Shown one piece after another: positions 14,730 to 23,657 of a stretch of 64,000 bases of DNA; position 1 is the first letter of the stretch; every line of letters starts with the position of its first letter. This stretch comes from Paenibacillus harenae DSM 16969. GTDB lineage: Bacteria > Bacillota > Bacilli > Paenibacillales > Paenibacillaceae. A model generated the notes under the pieces. The model was not told where the DNA came from. It ran no database searches and saw only the letters and a program-made list of their open reading frames with translations. The position numbers and the translations under genes are program-made. Where the stretch lies: assembly GCF_000422465.1 (NCBI RefSeq), contig NZ_KE383844.1, forward strand, positions 124,001-188,000. Direction: 5' to 3'.

Positions 14730-16094
14730 CTACACCTCCAGAACGCTGATTTGAATGACATTCTCCACGATCGCGCGCGGAACGAGGCAGGACCACATGC
14801 CGAGCAGCTCTCGGGGCTTCATCATCCCGAGGAAGCCGGCCATTGCGGGAGGCCCGCTAAGCATAAGCGGAGGGACAAGCCTGCCGAGCTTTGCCGCGTC
14901 TTCCCTGCTGCCTGTGCGTACCGCTATACGCAGGTACACTTCGTTTAATTGTTCCGCCGGCTCCCGCGCCAGCGGCCCGTGCAAGGAATTATAGCCGAGA
15001 TAATCCGTATGAATCTCGTCATAGCGCAGGTTCATCCGCCGGATCCGGCTCCGGACGATACGGTCCGCCTCCTTCGCCTTCGCCAGCGCGTCCGGCCAGG
15101 AATACCCCCAGATCGCCTGCCCCAGCCAGCCGTCCGAATAACCCATCACAACCTTCAGCGTTTCCGGACGTTTCGTTCCGCGGGCACCCGTTACCCGCAC
15201 CCGGTTCGGCCCATCGTCCTGCAGCCGCACATTCGTGACGTCAAGCACGGCATCCGGCGTCATATAGGCGGACGGGTCGTGAATTTCATATAAGAGCTGT
15301 TCCTTGACGGTATCCGCGGATACCAGCCCGCCCGTTCCTTCCGTCTTGGTCAAGACGAACTCTCCGTCCTCCCGAACCTCCGCCACGGGAAAGCCGATGC
15401 GGTCCAGCGCTTCAACCGACTGCCAATCGCCGCTGAAATTGCCTCCCGCCGCCTGCCCCGAGCACTCCATGAGATGACCCATCAACAAGCCTTGCGCGAG
15501 CCGGTCCCACTCCTTCGGTCCCCATCCGAATTCGTAAATAAGCGGCGCGAGGAACAATGCGGAATCCGTTATCCGACCGGTTACGATGACATCGGCTCCC
15601 TGCCGAAGCGCCTCCACGACAGGCCCCGCTCCCAGATAGGCGTTAGCGAACACGATCCGGCTCCTGATCCCAGACGCATCGCCTCCGTCTTCCATATGAG
15701 CGAGAGAAATCCCCTGCGATTCCCATACCTGCAACCGGTCCAGCACATCGTCGCCCGTGACGACCGCCACCTTCAGCCCTTGCAAGCCTAACTCGCCTGC
15801 AATCCGCGCGACCTCCCGCTGGGCGCCCAGCGGATTCATTCCCCCGGCGTTCGTTAACAGCTTTATTCCTTTCTCTCGGATAAAAGGAAGCAGCTCCCTC
15901 ATCGTAACCGCAATATCCCTCGCAAATCCCTTGGACGCATCCCTCTGACGGTCTTTCTGCAGGATGGCCAGCGTTAATTCGGCAAGGCTGTCAAAGCACA
16001 AATAACCGACATTTCCGCGCTTCGCCGTCTCGATAGCAGGGAGCAGGGAATCCCCGTAAAATCCTTGGCCTGCCCCAATCCGGATCGTTCTCAC
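14730..16094 (-). CDS. Acyclic terpene utilisation AtuA family protein (DUF1446)
   Basis: 454 residues from GTG 16094 (GGGGGG five bases upstream). Motifs of DUF1446 are clear: RIGAGQGFYGDSLLPAIE at the N-terminus, GYLCFDSLAELTLAIL, LLTNAGGMNPLGAQ, FANAYLGAGPVVEALRQGADVIVTGRITDSALFLAPL and TKTEGTGGLVSADTVKEQLLYEIHDP. AtuA is the first gene of the citronellol/geraniol degradation cluster in Pseudomonas, with unsettled biochemical role. Here it heads an operon with dehydrogenase, carboxylase and hydratase genes in an Atu-like set, which supports a catabolic role for an acyclic isoprenoid or other branched acyl chain (inference). Confidence 0.9.
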   Translation of the reverse strand: MRTIRIGAGQGFYGDSLLPAIETAKRGNVGYLCFDSLAELTLAILQKDRQRDASKGFARDIAVTMRELLPFIREKGIKLLTNAGGMNPLGAQREVARIAGELGLQGLKVAVVTGDDVLDRLQVWESQGISLAHMEDGGDASGIRSRIVFANAYLGAGPVVEALRQGADVIVTGRITDSALFLAPLIYEFGWGPKEWDRLAQGLLMGHLMECSGQAAGGNFSGDWQSVEALDRIGFPVAEVREDGEFVLTKTEGTGGLVSADTVKEQLLYEIHDPSAYMTPDAVLDVTNVRLQDDGPNRVRVTGARGTKRPETLKVVMGYSDGWLGQAIWGYSWPDALAKAKEADRIVRSRIRRMNLRYDEIHTDYLGYNSLHGPLAREPAEQLNEVYLRIAVRTGSREDAAKLGRLVPPLMLSGPPAMAGFLGMMKPRELLGMWSCLVPRAIVENVIQISVLEV

Positions 16095-16218
16095 ATCATC
16101 CCCCCTTCGATATGGAGCTGCTCATGCAGAACGGACCGCATCATTTTCCAGCAAGGATGGCTCTGATTCGACTTGATCCTTCTTTATTTATTGTATGGTC
16201 CTGTTAAAAACCTCAGCA

Positions 16219-16247
16219 CAAAAAAAGGATATCGCGATGGATATCCC
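16219..16247 (-). terminator. Hairpin with T-rich tail, leftward
   Basis: GGATATC (16227-16233) pairs with GATATCC (16240-16246); the minus strand continues into about eight T. It may end readthrough from the CBO0543 gene before the atuA promoter. Confidence 0.55.
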
Positions 16248-16356
16248 TAACTGTTCTCATTTCGTATATAATGATAATCTGATACGCCGAGTCTCTGAAG
16301 AGAGGCAATCCAACCGGAAATCATCCCTCATAGCTCGCAATCGACAATCGACTAAC

Positions 16357-16395
16357 GACTATTCCTCATGACTATTCCAATTGACTATTCCTCAT
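16357..16395. repeat. Triple tandem 13-base repeat
   Basis: GACTATTCCTCAT, GACTATTCCAATT and GACTATTCCTCAT follow each other without gaps (16357, 16370, 16383); copies 1 and 3 are identical. A weaker related half, GACTAAC, precedes the first copy. Confidence 0.85.
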
Positions 16396-16400
16396 ACGAA

Positions 16401-16530
16401 GCGGAATATCTCCCTCTAATATGAACCTGAAACAGCAAATCTTCGTTCTATCGGGAAACTCTCCCGCTAATTCCTTCCAAAAGGACTCGTTTGGATAAAA
16501 TCGGCTGAATTAACGGGAGAAAACCCCGTA
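16401..16530. repeat. Three dispersed copies of a CGGG-n-CTCCC-n-TAAT motif
   Basis: GCGGAATATCTCCCTCTAAT (16401-16420), TCGGGAAACTCTCCCGCTAA (from 16451) and, on the opposite strand, ACGGGGTTTTCTCCCGTTAA (16509-16528) share the pattern CGGg-n4-cTCTCCC-n2-TAAt. The second and third are in inverted orientation about 40 bases apart, so they can form a stem. The pattern looks like an interspersed intergenic element. Confidence 0.6.
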
Positions 16531-16608
16531 AGACATCTCTTCCCATTATATAATGAGAAGGAGAAATTCCGGTTAGCTGTTGCTCCTTGGATGAGGAGCT
16601 CCTACGGC

Positions 16609-17130
16609 TCAGCCGCCCCTATTCTCAATAGCCACGTCTACGGGAACTTTGAACAGCCATACCCAGAAGACGCATAATATTACGGAAATGCCATAAGCAA
16701 GCAGCGGCCTTCTGTAATGAAGGCGGAGCATAGGAAACATGGTGAAGTCGAAAATAACCGACCACAGCAAGCCCCATCCGTGCTGATACACGATACGTCC
16801 GTTTGTGCTGAAGAACCATTCAATCACGACATAAACGGCGATCCACTGCAGGTAATGAAATATCTTTTTATTCATCTGCTCCGGATAATTCGACAAGAAC
16901 AGCAGGGCGGTTGCCGGAAACGTAATAAACGTATATACCATTTCCGTCATGCTGTGATCTTGCATGAAATCCGGATTCAGCTTCCATAAGAAATGATTTG
17001 CCGTCAGGAAATTATAAAGCAGGTTTCCCAGCGCAAAGTACATCATTGTAGAATGGTACTGCTTCCAGTTCCTCCAATCCCCCCATCGCCATGCACATAT
17101 TAAGGTTAGGATGCCAAGTGCAAAGTGCAT
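16609..17130 (-). CDS. CBO0543 family membrane protein
   Basis: 173 residues from ATG 17130, which has AGGGGAG six bases upstream; a longer in-frame start lacks a site. About five hydrophobic helices are visible: MHFALGILTLICAW, TMMYFALGNLLYNFLTA, MVYTFITFPATALLFLS, YLQWIAVYVVIEWFFS and LLAYGISVILCVFWVWLF. The pattern LICAWRWGDWRNWKQYHSTM followed by HFLWKLNPD is that of the CBO0543 family, widespread and often multi-copy in spore-forming Bacillales and Clostridia. Cellular role unknown; a link with sporulation is often assumed. Monocistronic. Confidence 0.82.
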   Translation of the reverse strand: MHFALGILTLICAWRWGDWRNWKQYHSTMMYFALGNLLYNFLTANHFLWKLNPDFMQDHSMTEMVYTFITFPATALLFLSNYPEQMNKKIFHYLQWIAVYVVIEWFFSTNGRIVYQHGWGLLWSVIFDFTMFPMLRLHYRRPLLAYGISVILCVFWVWLFKVPVDVAIENRGG

Positions 17131-17169
17131 GATGAATTCTCCCCTAATTTTATCTTCTTTTTTATTCAT

Positions 17170-17769
17170 TCTCTCCCAATATTACCCAAGTTAATACTTG
17201 CCGGTCCGCCCGAAAATAAAACTAATTTCTTCACGCATGCTGTGAATAGAACGACCGGATATAAGCCTCCGCCAGCTTCAAATCTTCGAGCGCCTCGCGG
17301 GCGCCGCACGGCGCCGGGCGCTCTCTTCTTACCGCCGCAATTCCGCTTATCCCGCCTTTATCTTCTTTACGCACAGACAATCCATTTCCGATATGGCGCT
17401 TACGGTTTTATTTATTCATATAAATTTGTTATATACAATATAACTTTAATGTCTATTTTACACTTGGATGCCTTCCGAGGGATATAGGCTCGAAGCAGCA
17501 CGAAGCATGCATTCCTCCCTAAAACATTAGCCCTATAACCGCCTCGTTTTCTGCTATAAATTGATAACCTTTGTCGAAAGTATTGCAATTGTTATGATTA
17601 TATATATTTTATATATTTAGAGATGTTATTTTGATCTCAGCCGATCCATCAGGAAAGGGGGAGGGGCTTTCAACCGTCTATACTTGGGATGGCAAGCAAG
17701 CGTACAAGTCAGCAAGGCCTGTGTACACCGCAATGATCATTATTCTAATCTATGAAAATGAGGTGCTTT
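17170..17769. other. AT-rich intergenic region upstream of the GxGYxYP gene
   Basis: No gene is supported. A strong GC-rich hairpin lies at 17288-17323 (GAGCGCC..GGCGCC / GGCGCC..GGCGCTC) followed by CTTCTT but no T run. Around 17580-17615 the sequence TTGCAA, 16 bases and TATTTT is a possible promoter for the rightward gene. Confidence 0.5.
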
Positions 17770-19821
17770 ATGAAGTTACGGAAACTTGGCACGGCAGCAG
17801 TCGCTGTGCTGTGCACGATGTCGCTTTCTTTCGGAGTGGCCGCAGATACAGCAGCTAAACCGCCCGCGAAATCCGCCATATCCTGGCCTGCCGAGCAGGA
17901 GCTCCCTTCGTTCGCGAAGGCCAAGCGGCTTGAAGTAGCGGATATTTATGACGCGCCGGGCGATATGAAGATTTTGCTCGCCACGCTTCAGGGCATCGTG
18001 AACCGTCAAGAACCGCGGATCTACCTGCTCGAGAGCGCTGAGGAAGGCAAGTTCAAATGGTTGAATGACCTCGACGTCCCGTATAAGGTGCGTGACAATT
18101 ACTGGGATATTATTCGTTCCTTCAAGGATGAAGTGAAGGGCGTGATCATTTACGATCCGATGGTTCCGGACTCCATAAACGTAGCGACAACGCTCGCCGG
18201 CTTGAAGGACGCTGTCGTAGCGAGTCCCGAACTGGCAGAGAAGCTGGCAGCCGCTCCTTACAACCTGCAAGCGCTTGATGATCTGCGGGGCAAATTCAAG
18301 GACCGGATCGATGCTTATACCTGGCAGTACGAGAATCTGTGGAGTCAGACCTCTCACCGGATGCTGATCGGCCTAAGCCCCGACACCTCCGTCCGATTGC
18401 CGGATGGCAATTTCAATTCGTTTAAAACAATCGCCCAAGAGACGACGCAGGAGCGCGACGCCAATAACCGGAAGGTATATGATCTGGATCTGAGCCCTTA
18501 TTTGGGAGGCGAAGCCGTCTACCTCCGGTTTGCCGACGCCTTTACGCAGGACGGCTGGGGCCCGGCTGTCCACGAAGTAACGGTGAAGGCCGACGGACAA
18601 GTGATCGCCCAGTTCATTCCGGGCACGCCGGAAGAGGCGCAATTCCTGTATGACGCCCAGAGCTCGCAGCTGTCCGAGGGCAGCGGCGGCCACCGTTTTG
18701 CCGATAACGGCCGTTATTTCATCTACAGCTTCCATGCGCCGGAAGGCACGAAGCAGCTGACGGCGTCGGTTGAAATGTGGAACCAATTTGCCGTATCCGC
18801 AAGCAATGAGAAGCCGGTCTCCTCAGGTCAGAAAGAGCCGTACGGCTTCCTGCGCGATTACGCCGTAGCGAACAAGGCCAGCGTCTTCTGGCTGGACGCG
18901 AACGTGCCGGAGCAGAAGGAGCTCTTCGAGAAAATGCTGGCGGATGTCGGACCGGGAACGCCGTACCTCGGCTGGTTCAGCAATGACGTCGAAGGCGAAT
19001 TCAGCGGCGTTGAAATCACGTCCAAATACGGCGTCTATGTTCTCGCAGCCGACTGGTTCAGCAATCTGACCGTATTCTCCGGCACGCAAGCGAATCCGGC
19101 GAAGCAGCAGAAGGTTGAAACGCCGAAGCTGGAGAATAAAATTTACGTCACTTATACGTTCAGCGAAGGCGACAATTTCCAATACAATCAGCACAAAATG
19201 CGCAATTTGTGGGATGACCCGAACCGCGGCAAGGTGCCGATCAACTGGACCTCGAGCCCGCTGCTCTATGACGGCGCGCCGGCCATACTGAACTATTACC
19301 AATCGACGGCTACGGACAACGATCTGTTGATCGCCGGTCCGTCCGGTGCGGGTTACTTCTACCCGAACGCTTGGCCGGAGCAAGCTCTCCGCGACTTCTT
19401 GAAGCAATCCTATTCGTATCTCAACAAATCCGGCATGAACATTCCGTATGTGCTCAACCGGATCGACGGGCAGAATGTTCCGCTTAGCCCGGCAACCGCC
19501 TCCTCTTACCTGGAGGAATATAAAGTGCCGGGCTTATTCCTAAGCTGGGAAGACCGCCACGGCGTCGAGATCTTGGACGGCAAGCTTCCGGTATCGACCA
19601 TCCAGGGCATCAGCACCGTCGATGACGGCAAAAGAATCCTGGACGAGGCCAAAGCCGGCTGGGACGGCAAGTCGCCTCAATTCGTATCGCTCGGACTGCT
19701 CGCTTGGAGCTTGACGCCGACCGATGTCGTCAAACTCACTGAGTCGCTTGGCGCGGAGTACGAGATCGTTCGCGCAGACCAATACTTCTCGCTTATCCGG
19801 GAAGCGAACGGCCTGAAATAA
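17770..19821 (+). CDS. Secreted GxGYxYP domain protein (putative glycoside hydrolase)
   Basis: 683 residues from ATG 17770 (GAGGTG five bases upstream). Residues 1-28 are a signal peptide (MKLRKLGTAAVAVLCTMSLSF..AAD), without lipobox, so the protein is exported. The family name motif appears as SGAGYFYPNAWPEQ near residue 521. The N-terminal part (VADIYDAPGDMKILLATLQGIVNRQEPRIYLL) and the part after about residue 345 fit the GxGYxYP N- and C-terminal domains. Between them, about residues 195-335, lies a beta-rich insertion with DLSPYLGGEAVYLRFADAF, resembling a carbohydrate-binding sandwich. Members are predicted glycosidases without known reaction. It faces a glycan operon across the next intergenic region. 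Confidence 0.85.
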   Translation: MKLRKLGTAAVAVLCTMSLSFGVAADTAAKPPAKSAISWPAEQELPSFAKAKRLEVADIYDAPGDMKILLATLQGIVNRQEPRIYLLESAEEGKFKWLNDLDVPYKVRDNYWDIIRSFKDEVKGVIIYDPMVPDSINVATTLAGLKDAVVASPELAEKLAAAPYNLQALDDLRGKFKDRIDAYTWQYENLWSQTSHRMLIGLSPDTSVRLPDGNFNSFKTIAQETTQERDANNRKVYDLDLSPYLGGEAVYLRFADAFTQDGWGPAVHEVTVKADGQVIAQFIPGTPEEAQFLYDAQSSQLSEGSGGHRFADNGRYFIYSFHAPEGTKQLTASVEMWNQFAVSASNEKPVSSGQKEPYGFLRDYAVANKASVFWLDANVPEQKELFEKMLADVGPGTPYLGWFSNDVEGEFSGVEITSKYGVYVLAADWFSNLTVFSGTQANPAKQQKVETPKLENKIYVTYTFSEGDNFQYNQHKMRNLWDDPNRGKVPINWTSSPLLYDGAPAILNYYQSTATDNDLLIAGPSGAGYFYPNAWPEQALRDFLKQSYSYLNKSGMNIPYVLNRIDGQNVPLSPATASSYLEEYKVPGLFLSWEDRHGVEILDGKLPVSTIQGISTVDDGKRILDEAKAGWDGKSPQFVSLGLLAWSLTPTDVVKLTESLGAEYEIVRADQYFSLIREANGLK

Positions 19822-19834
19822 GCCAGGAACAAAG

Positions 19835-19879
19835 AGCGCCCCGAAAGCAAAGCCATTTGCTTTTCGGGGCGCTTTTTTT
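19835..19879 (+). terminator. Strong intrinsic terminator of the GxGYxYP gene
   Basis: A stem of about 16 pairs (GCGCCCCGAAAGCAAA against TTTGCTTTTCGGGGCGC) with loop GCCA is followed by seven T, just 14 bases after the stop codon. Confidence 0.95.
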
Positions 19880-20163
19880 GGCGTGGCTTCCAAGAAGAAA
19901 AGCAAGCCTGCGTTGACGGCTGGAGCCGTAATAACCGAAACGAGATACAGAGTTGGAAGCAGCCGTCCGCTATCGTCTCTGAACACAGGCACCTTGGACG
20001 AGTGAATCATGTAATCCGAGTACAGTCATGTCTTGACCACTTGAACCCTACCATCCGGTCTTCTTCCTTTCATGGATTGAATTCGCCTGCGCGGAATAAA
20101 GAATACTCCCCCGGGAGCTGAAAATTTCAGTCGCCCCGGGGCAGGTTGTTGACACATGCGCAG
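19880..20163. other. Intergenic region between convergent genes
   Basis: About 280 bases without a supportable gene. Only the hairpin at 20109-20141 stands out. Confidence 0.5.
20109..20141 (-). terminator. Hairpin after the GH30 gene
   Basis: CCCCGGG (20109-20115) and CCCGGGG (20135-20141) enclose the palindrome CTGAAAATTTCAG. On the minus strand it is followed by GAGTATTCTTTATT, a weak T tail, 22 bases after the GH30 stop. Confidence 0.55.
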
Positions 20164-21603
20164 TTACTTTGCGCCGGAGGGTGGCGACCACACATACGTA
20201 GCCGCCGCACCGGCCGGCAGCGTCGCTCGGAACGATTCGCCTTTCCAACGTACGACGAACGTCTTCTCCGCGTCCGCGGAATTGAATGCCACCAATACGA
20301 TGGAGCCGTCGGGATTTTGAAAGGCGACATTTTCGATGCTCCCCGGCTCAAGACCGGTCGATTCGATACGGCGGGCGCCGGGTGCTACGAACTTGCTCGC
20401 ATGCCCGAACGCATAGTACTCCTCATTTAATGTGTACGCCCCAGTGGCACTGTCGATCGTGACGACGCCGCGGCAGTCCTGGCAGCCGCCCGTACGGGGT
20501 CCCCCTTTCTCGTCCAATGCCAGGTTCCATTTCAGCACCGTTCTCGCAAAGTGCCGGGTTGCCCCGATGATCAGGTTTTGCATATCCCATTTCAGGTTAT
20601 CGCCGAAGTTCGGCGCCCACGCGCCGCCGGAGCTCTCCGTGAAGTAAATGTCCTTATCGGGGTAAGCTTCCTTGACCTTCGATTGGCTGGACACTTCGCC
20701 CGCATACCCGTGGAACGCCGTTCCCGCGATGTACCGGCTCGCCTCCGGGTCGTTCAAGACTGTCATCGGGTAATAGGCTTCGTCCCAATTGTGGTCCCAG
20801 ATGACGATCTTCGTATCAAGTCCCGCATTGCTCAAAGCCGGTCCCAGATCATGCTTGATCCACTCGGCCTGCTGCACGGCCTCCATCCGCATGCCCGGAT
20901 AGTCGGCCGGCACGTGATGCGGCTCGTTCTGAGGCGTGACAGCGTCGACCGGGAGACCGGCCGCCTCATACGTCTGAATAAATTTCACGAAATAATTGGC
21001 ATATGTTCCGGAATACTCATTCTTCAAGCTGCCTCCGATGAGCGAGTCCGAGGTCTTCATCCACCCCGGGGCGCTCCACGGCGACCCCATCAGCTTCAAA
21101 TCCGGGTTCATTTTTCGCGCCTGCAAGAGCGTTGGAATGATATACGCTTCATCGTGTTTGATGGAAAAGCGTTTCAGCTCCGGATCGCTCTCTCCTGCCG
21201 GGAGATCGTCGTACGAGTAATGGCTTAACGAAAAGTCGGAAGCCCCCATAGGAACCCGCAAGTAGCTGATCCCTATCCCCTCTGTGCGATCGAACAGCTT
21301 CGCCATTAATTCGTCCCGTCGCTCCGGTGCAAGCCGGTTCGCAATCAACCAAGCGGATGCATCCGTCATGGAGGCGCCGAAGCCGTCCATCGTCTGGTAC
21401 GCTTGCGCTTCATCAATGTCGACAGCCGTCTCGTTGTCGGAGCCGCCCGGCCCGAAGGAAAGATCGGCCTGGCGCTCCAGCAGTCGGCTTTTGTCCGGGG
21501 TCGTCAGCCATACCCTTACGGAAACGTATTTTTCCTCCGTCCCGCATGCGGCAAGGCCAACGATCAGGCAAATTATAAGGATGAATTTGGCGAAATTCCT
21601 CAT
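20164..21603 (-). CDS. GH30 family glycoside hydrolase lipoprotein
   Basis: 479 residues from ATG 21603, which overlaps the GH2 stop codon (ATGA), so the two are translationally coupled; the frame continues upstream only as an out-of-phase shadow. Residues 1-20 are a lipoprotein signal with lipobox GLAAC. The GH30 fold begins at YQTMDGFGASMTDASAWL. The acid/base Glu is in VTPQNEPHH (about residue 212) and the nucleophile Glu in YFTESSGGAW (about residue 290); LMGSPWSAPGWMK is the conserved strand. GH30 enzymes cleave beta-linked glucosides, xylosides or beta-1,6-glucans; residues do not decide which. Last gene of the LacI-controlled operon. Confidence 0.92.
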   Translation of the reverse strand: MRNFAKFILIICLIVGLAACGTEEKYVSVRVWLTTPDKSRLLERQADLSFGPGGSDNETAVDIDEAQAYQTMDGFGASMTDASAWLIANRLAPERRDELMAKLFDRTEGIGISYLRVPMGASDFSLSHYSYDDLPAGESDPELKRFSIKHDEAYIIPTLLQARKMNPDLKLMGSPWSAPGWMKTSDSLIGGSLKNEYSGTYANYFVKFIQTYEAAGLPVDAVTPQNEPHHVPADYPGMRMEAVQQAEWIKHDLGPALSNAGLDTKIVIWDHNWDEAYYPMTVLNDPEASRYIAGTAFHGYAGEVSSQSKVKEAYPDKDIYFTESSGGAWAPNFGDNLKWDMQNLIIGATRHFARTVLKWNLALDEKGGPRTGGCQDCRGVVTIDSATGAYTLNEEYYAFGHASKFVAPGARRIESTGLEPGSIENVAFQNPDGSIVLVAFNSADAEKTFVVRWKGESFRATLPAGAAATYVWSPPSGAK

Positions 21604-23588
21604 GAAATCGGGCCACCCTTCAATCCCGGAACCGCCGATCCTTGCAGCTGTCCCATAATAGCTCCGTAGTCGCGGCGAATGAATTCCGCGATTCGCTTCG
21701 GTGTTTTCCGATTCATGCGGTAGACACCGAATGTATCGATCCACTGATTGTGGTTGACGTACCAGTCGTACATAATCCAAAAATCGATTCCCGCCACGAA
21801 GCCGTCCGAACGCAAGCCGCCATCCATGGAGACCGTCGCTTTCTCCATCAGCGCGCGCAGCGTGTCTTCGTAGGTGGCCAATTGTTTGTTCTCTTCCGCT
21901 TCTTCCTCTCCCGTCCAATGGCCGAATTCCGTGTTGAGAATGGGCTTATCCGGGTAAGCGGCATGAGCAGCTTCTAAAAAGGAGCGCGTGCCTTCGTAGT
22001 ACGTTCCCCCATGGAAAATGCCGAAGTACGTCGTCCAGCCTGCAACGTCCAAAGGTTCCATTGACGGATCGTGCGCACCGGGCTGGTCGGCGGCGGCGCT
22101 TTGCGTCACGAGCCTTCCATCGTCATAGCGTTCTCGCAAATCCCGGACCATCCGCCGGTTATATGCGAGACGCAGCTCGACATCCTTTGATTCGTTTTGC
22201 GTACTCCACAAGATGACGGAAGGCCGATTGTATTGCGAAAAAATCATCTCACGCCACATCTGATCCGCCAGTCTCTTCGTTTCTTGGGCTTCATAATGCC
22301 CGGTTTCGAACTGCCAGAGCGGAATTTCGCTTGCCGCGAGCAGCCCCATACGGTCAAGAAGCAAATAAGTGTAAATGTGATTCGGATAATGTCCGGTCCT
22401 CACGAAGTTCGCATGAATTCCTTTTATCTCGCGCAAGTCGTCCAAAATCCGTTCCCACGATGCCGTCCGTCCGGTATCCGGCCATTCTTCGTGCCGTGCC
22501 ATACCCGCCAGAAACACGGGGCTTCCATTTAATAAAATCATCGTCTCTTTCGTTGTTATCGTTCGAATCCCGAACTGCGTATGAAACCGGTCGAACGCCT
22601 CCGCCGAAGCATCGAAGGCATCCTGCAGTCTGAACTCCGCCACATACAGGTTCGGGTCCCCCACGGACCACAGCTTCGGCTGCTCCACCACAATCTCGAA
22701 GCGAACGGCCTTCGTTTCTTCCGCCTCTAGGGTGATCTCGGTCCGAACCTGTCGATCCGTTGCGGCTTTGGGACCTTTGATGCTTGATGCGAGGGGACTA
22801 TCCAGGAAGTTCGGGCTTACCGCGTCCGCCTCGTATATCGTCCCCTCGAGCCATACCTGACAAGGTTTCGAGCCCCGATTGTCGATGACGACGGTGCAGC
22901 GCAGCCTGCCGTCTGTATCGAGCGGTACGATATCGGCCCGAACGACTTGAACTTTCGAAGCAACCTCGATATATAAGTCCTGAATGATGCCCGTGTAATT
23001 GAAGAAATCAGTCTCGGCGAGAGCGGGAATCGTGTCGTTCCGGCTGCCCCACGGCGGATTGTCGATCCGAACCCGAAGGTCGTTTTCCCCGGCCCGGAGA
23101 AACGGAGTGACGTCGAAGGCGAAGGGCGTAAAGCCGCCTTCGTGATAGCCGATCCAGCGGCCGTTCAACCATATATCCGCAATGTAGCTCATGCCAAGCG
23201 ATTTCAACGTATACGAGGAGTCCGCATGGATTGCCTCCAACGTAATTGTCCTTCTATACCAAACGCCGTCTTCGTATGTTTCGGCCGCATTCGCCCGTTC
23301 CTCGCCGCTTAATTCGTTCTCTGGCGACGGAATCCGGTGTGCCTTCCGCACGTCCGACTCTCCCCCATGCAAATACAGTCCTTCACGCCGCTCCAGTTCC
23401 TTATGCCAAGCGGCGTCTCTCGGCATCATCGATGCCTCGTGATCCGCTTGAAACCGCTGCTTTTGCCAATCGCCATGCAGCGAGACGATCGTTCTCTCCT
23501 GCGGCTCGAAAGAAGGGACCGGAATACCGTTTTGAAAAGGGATGTCGATCCCGTCGACGGTCCGGAATGATAACGTTGTGTGCAGCAC
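21600..23588 (-). CDS. GH2 family glycoside hydrolase
   Basis: 662 residues from a GTG start (TAGGAGGG ten bases upstream). Domains in order: sugar-binding sandwich about 1-190 (RRTITLEA, IADIWLNGRWIGYHEGGFTPFAFDVTPF), immunoglobulin-like domain about 190-330 and a TIM barrel about 330-640. The acid/base Glu is in ILWSTQNESKD (about 456) and the nucleophile Glu in PILNTEFGHWTG (about 553). No signal peptide, so intracellular, where it would process sugars brought in by the adjacent transporter. The beta-glucuronidase/beta-galactosidase subgroup cannot be fixed by eye. It follows the binding-protein gene by 69 bases. Confidence 0.93.
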   Translation of the reverse strand: MLHTTLSFRTVDGIDIPFQNGIPVPSFEPQERTIVSLHGDWQKQRFQADHEASMMPRDAAWHKELERREGLYLHGGESDVRKAHRIPSPENELSGEERANAAETYEDGVWYRRTITLEAIHADSSYTLKSLGMSYIADIWLNGRWIGYHEGGFTPFAFDVTPFLRAGENDLRVRIDNPPWGSRNDTIPALAETDFFNYTGIIQDLYIEVASKVQVVRADIVPLDTDGRLRCTVVIDNRGSKPCQVWLEGTIYEADAVSPNFLDSPLASSIKGPKAATDRQVRTEITLEAEETKAVRFEIVVEQPKLWSVGDPNLYVAEFRLQDAFDASAEAFDRFHTQFGIRTITTKETMILLNGSPVFLAGMARHEEWPDTGRTASWERILDDLREIKGIHANFVRTGHYPNHIYTYLLLDRMGLLAASEIPLWQFETGHYEAQETKRLADQMWREMIFSQYNRPSVILWSTQNESKDVELRLAYNRRMVRDLRERYDDGRLVTQSAAADQPGAHDPSMEPLDVAGWTTYFGIFHGGTYYEGTRSFLEAAHAAYPDKPILNTEFGHWTGEEEAEENKQLATYEDTLRALMEKATVSMDGGLRSDGFVAGIDFWIMYDWYVNHNQWIDTFGVYRMNRKTPKRIAEFIRRDYGAIMGQLQGSAVPGLKGGPIS

Positions 23589-23657
23589 GATTCTTATTCC
23601 CTCCTATTAGAAAGGGGGATGATCGTTGATTCATCCCCCTTTTTACTCTGTTATGAA

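Larger units (their letters stand above)
16095..16608. other. 514-base intergenic region with short repeats
   Basis: No gene is supported. It holds the leftward hairpin at 16219-16247, a triple 13-base tandem repeat at 16357-16395 and three related 20-22-base motifs at 16401-16420, 16451-16472 and (inverted) 16508-16530. The atuA promoter should lie at its left edge, but I see no convincing boxes. Confidence 0.6.

Noticed and set aside
17288..17323. Terminator in the spacer before the GxGYxYP gene
   Set aside because: The stem is strong but no T run follows on either strand and no gene ends there.
19883..20005. 40-residue + strand ORF after the GxGYxYP terminator
   Set aside because: It starts directly after the terminator T run without ribosome site.
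20551..21228. 225-residue + strand ORF
   Set aside because: Complement of the GH30 coding region, whose catalytic motifs are intact.
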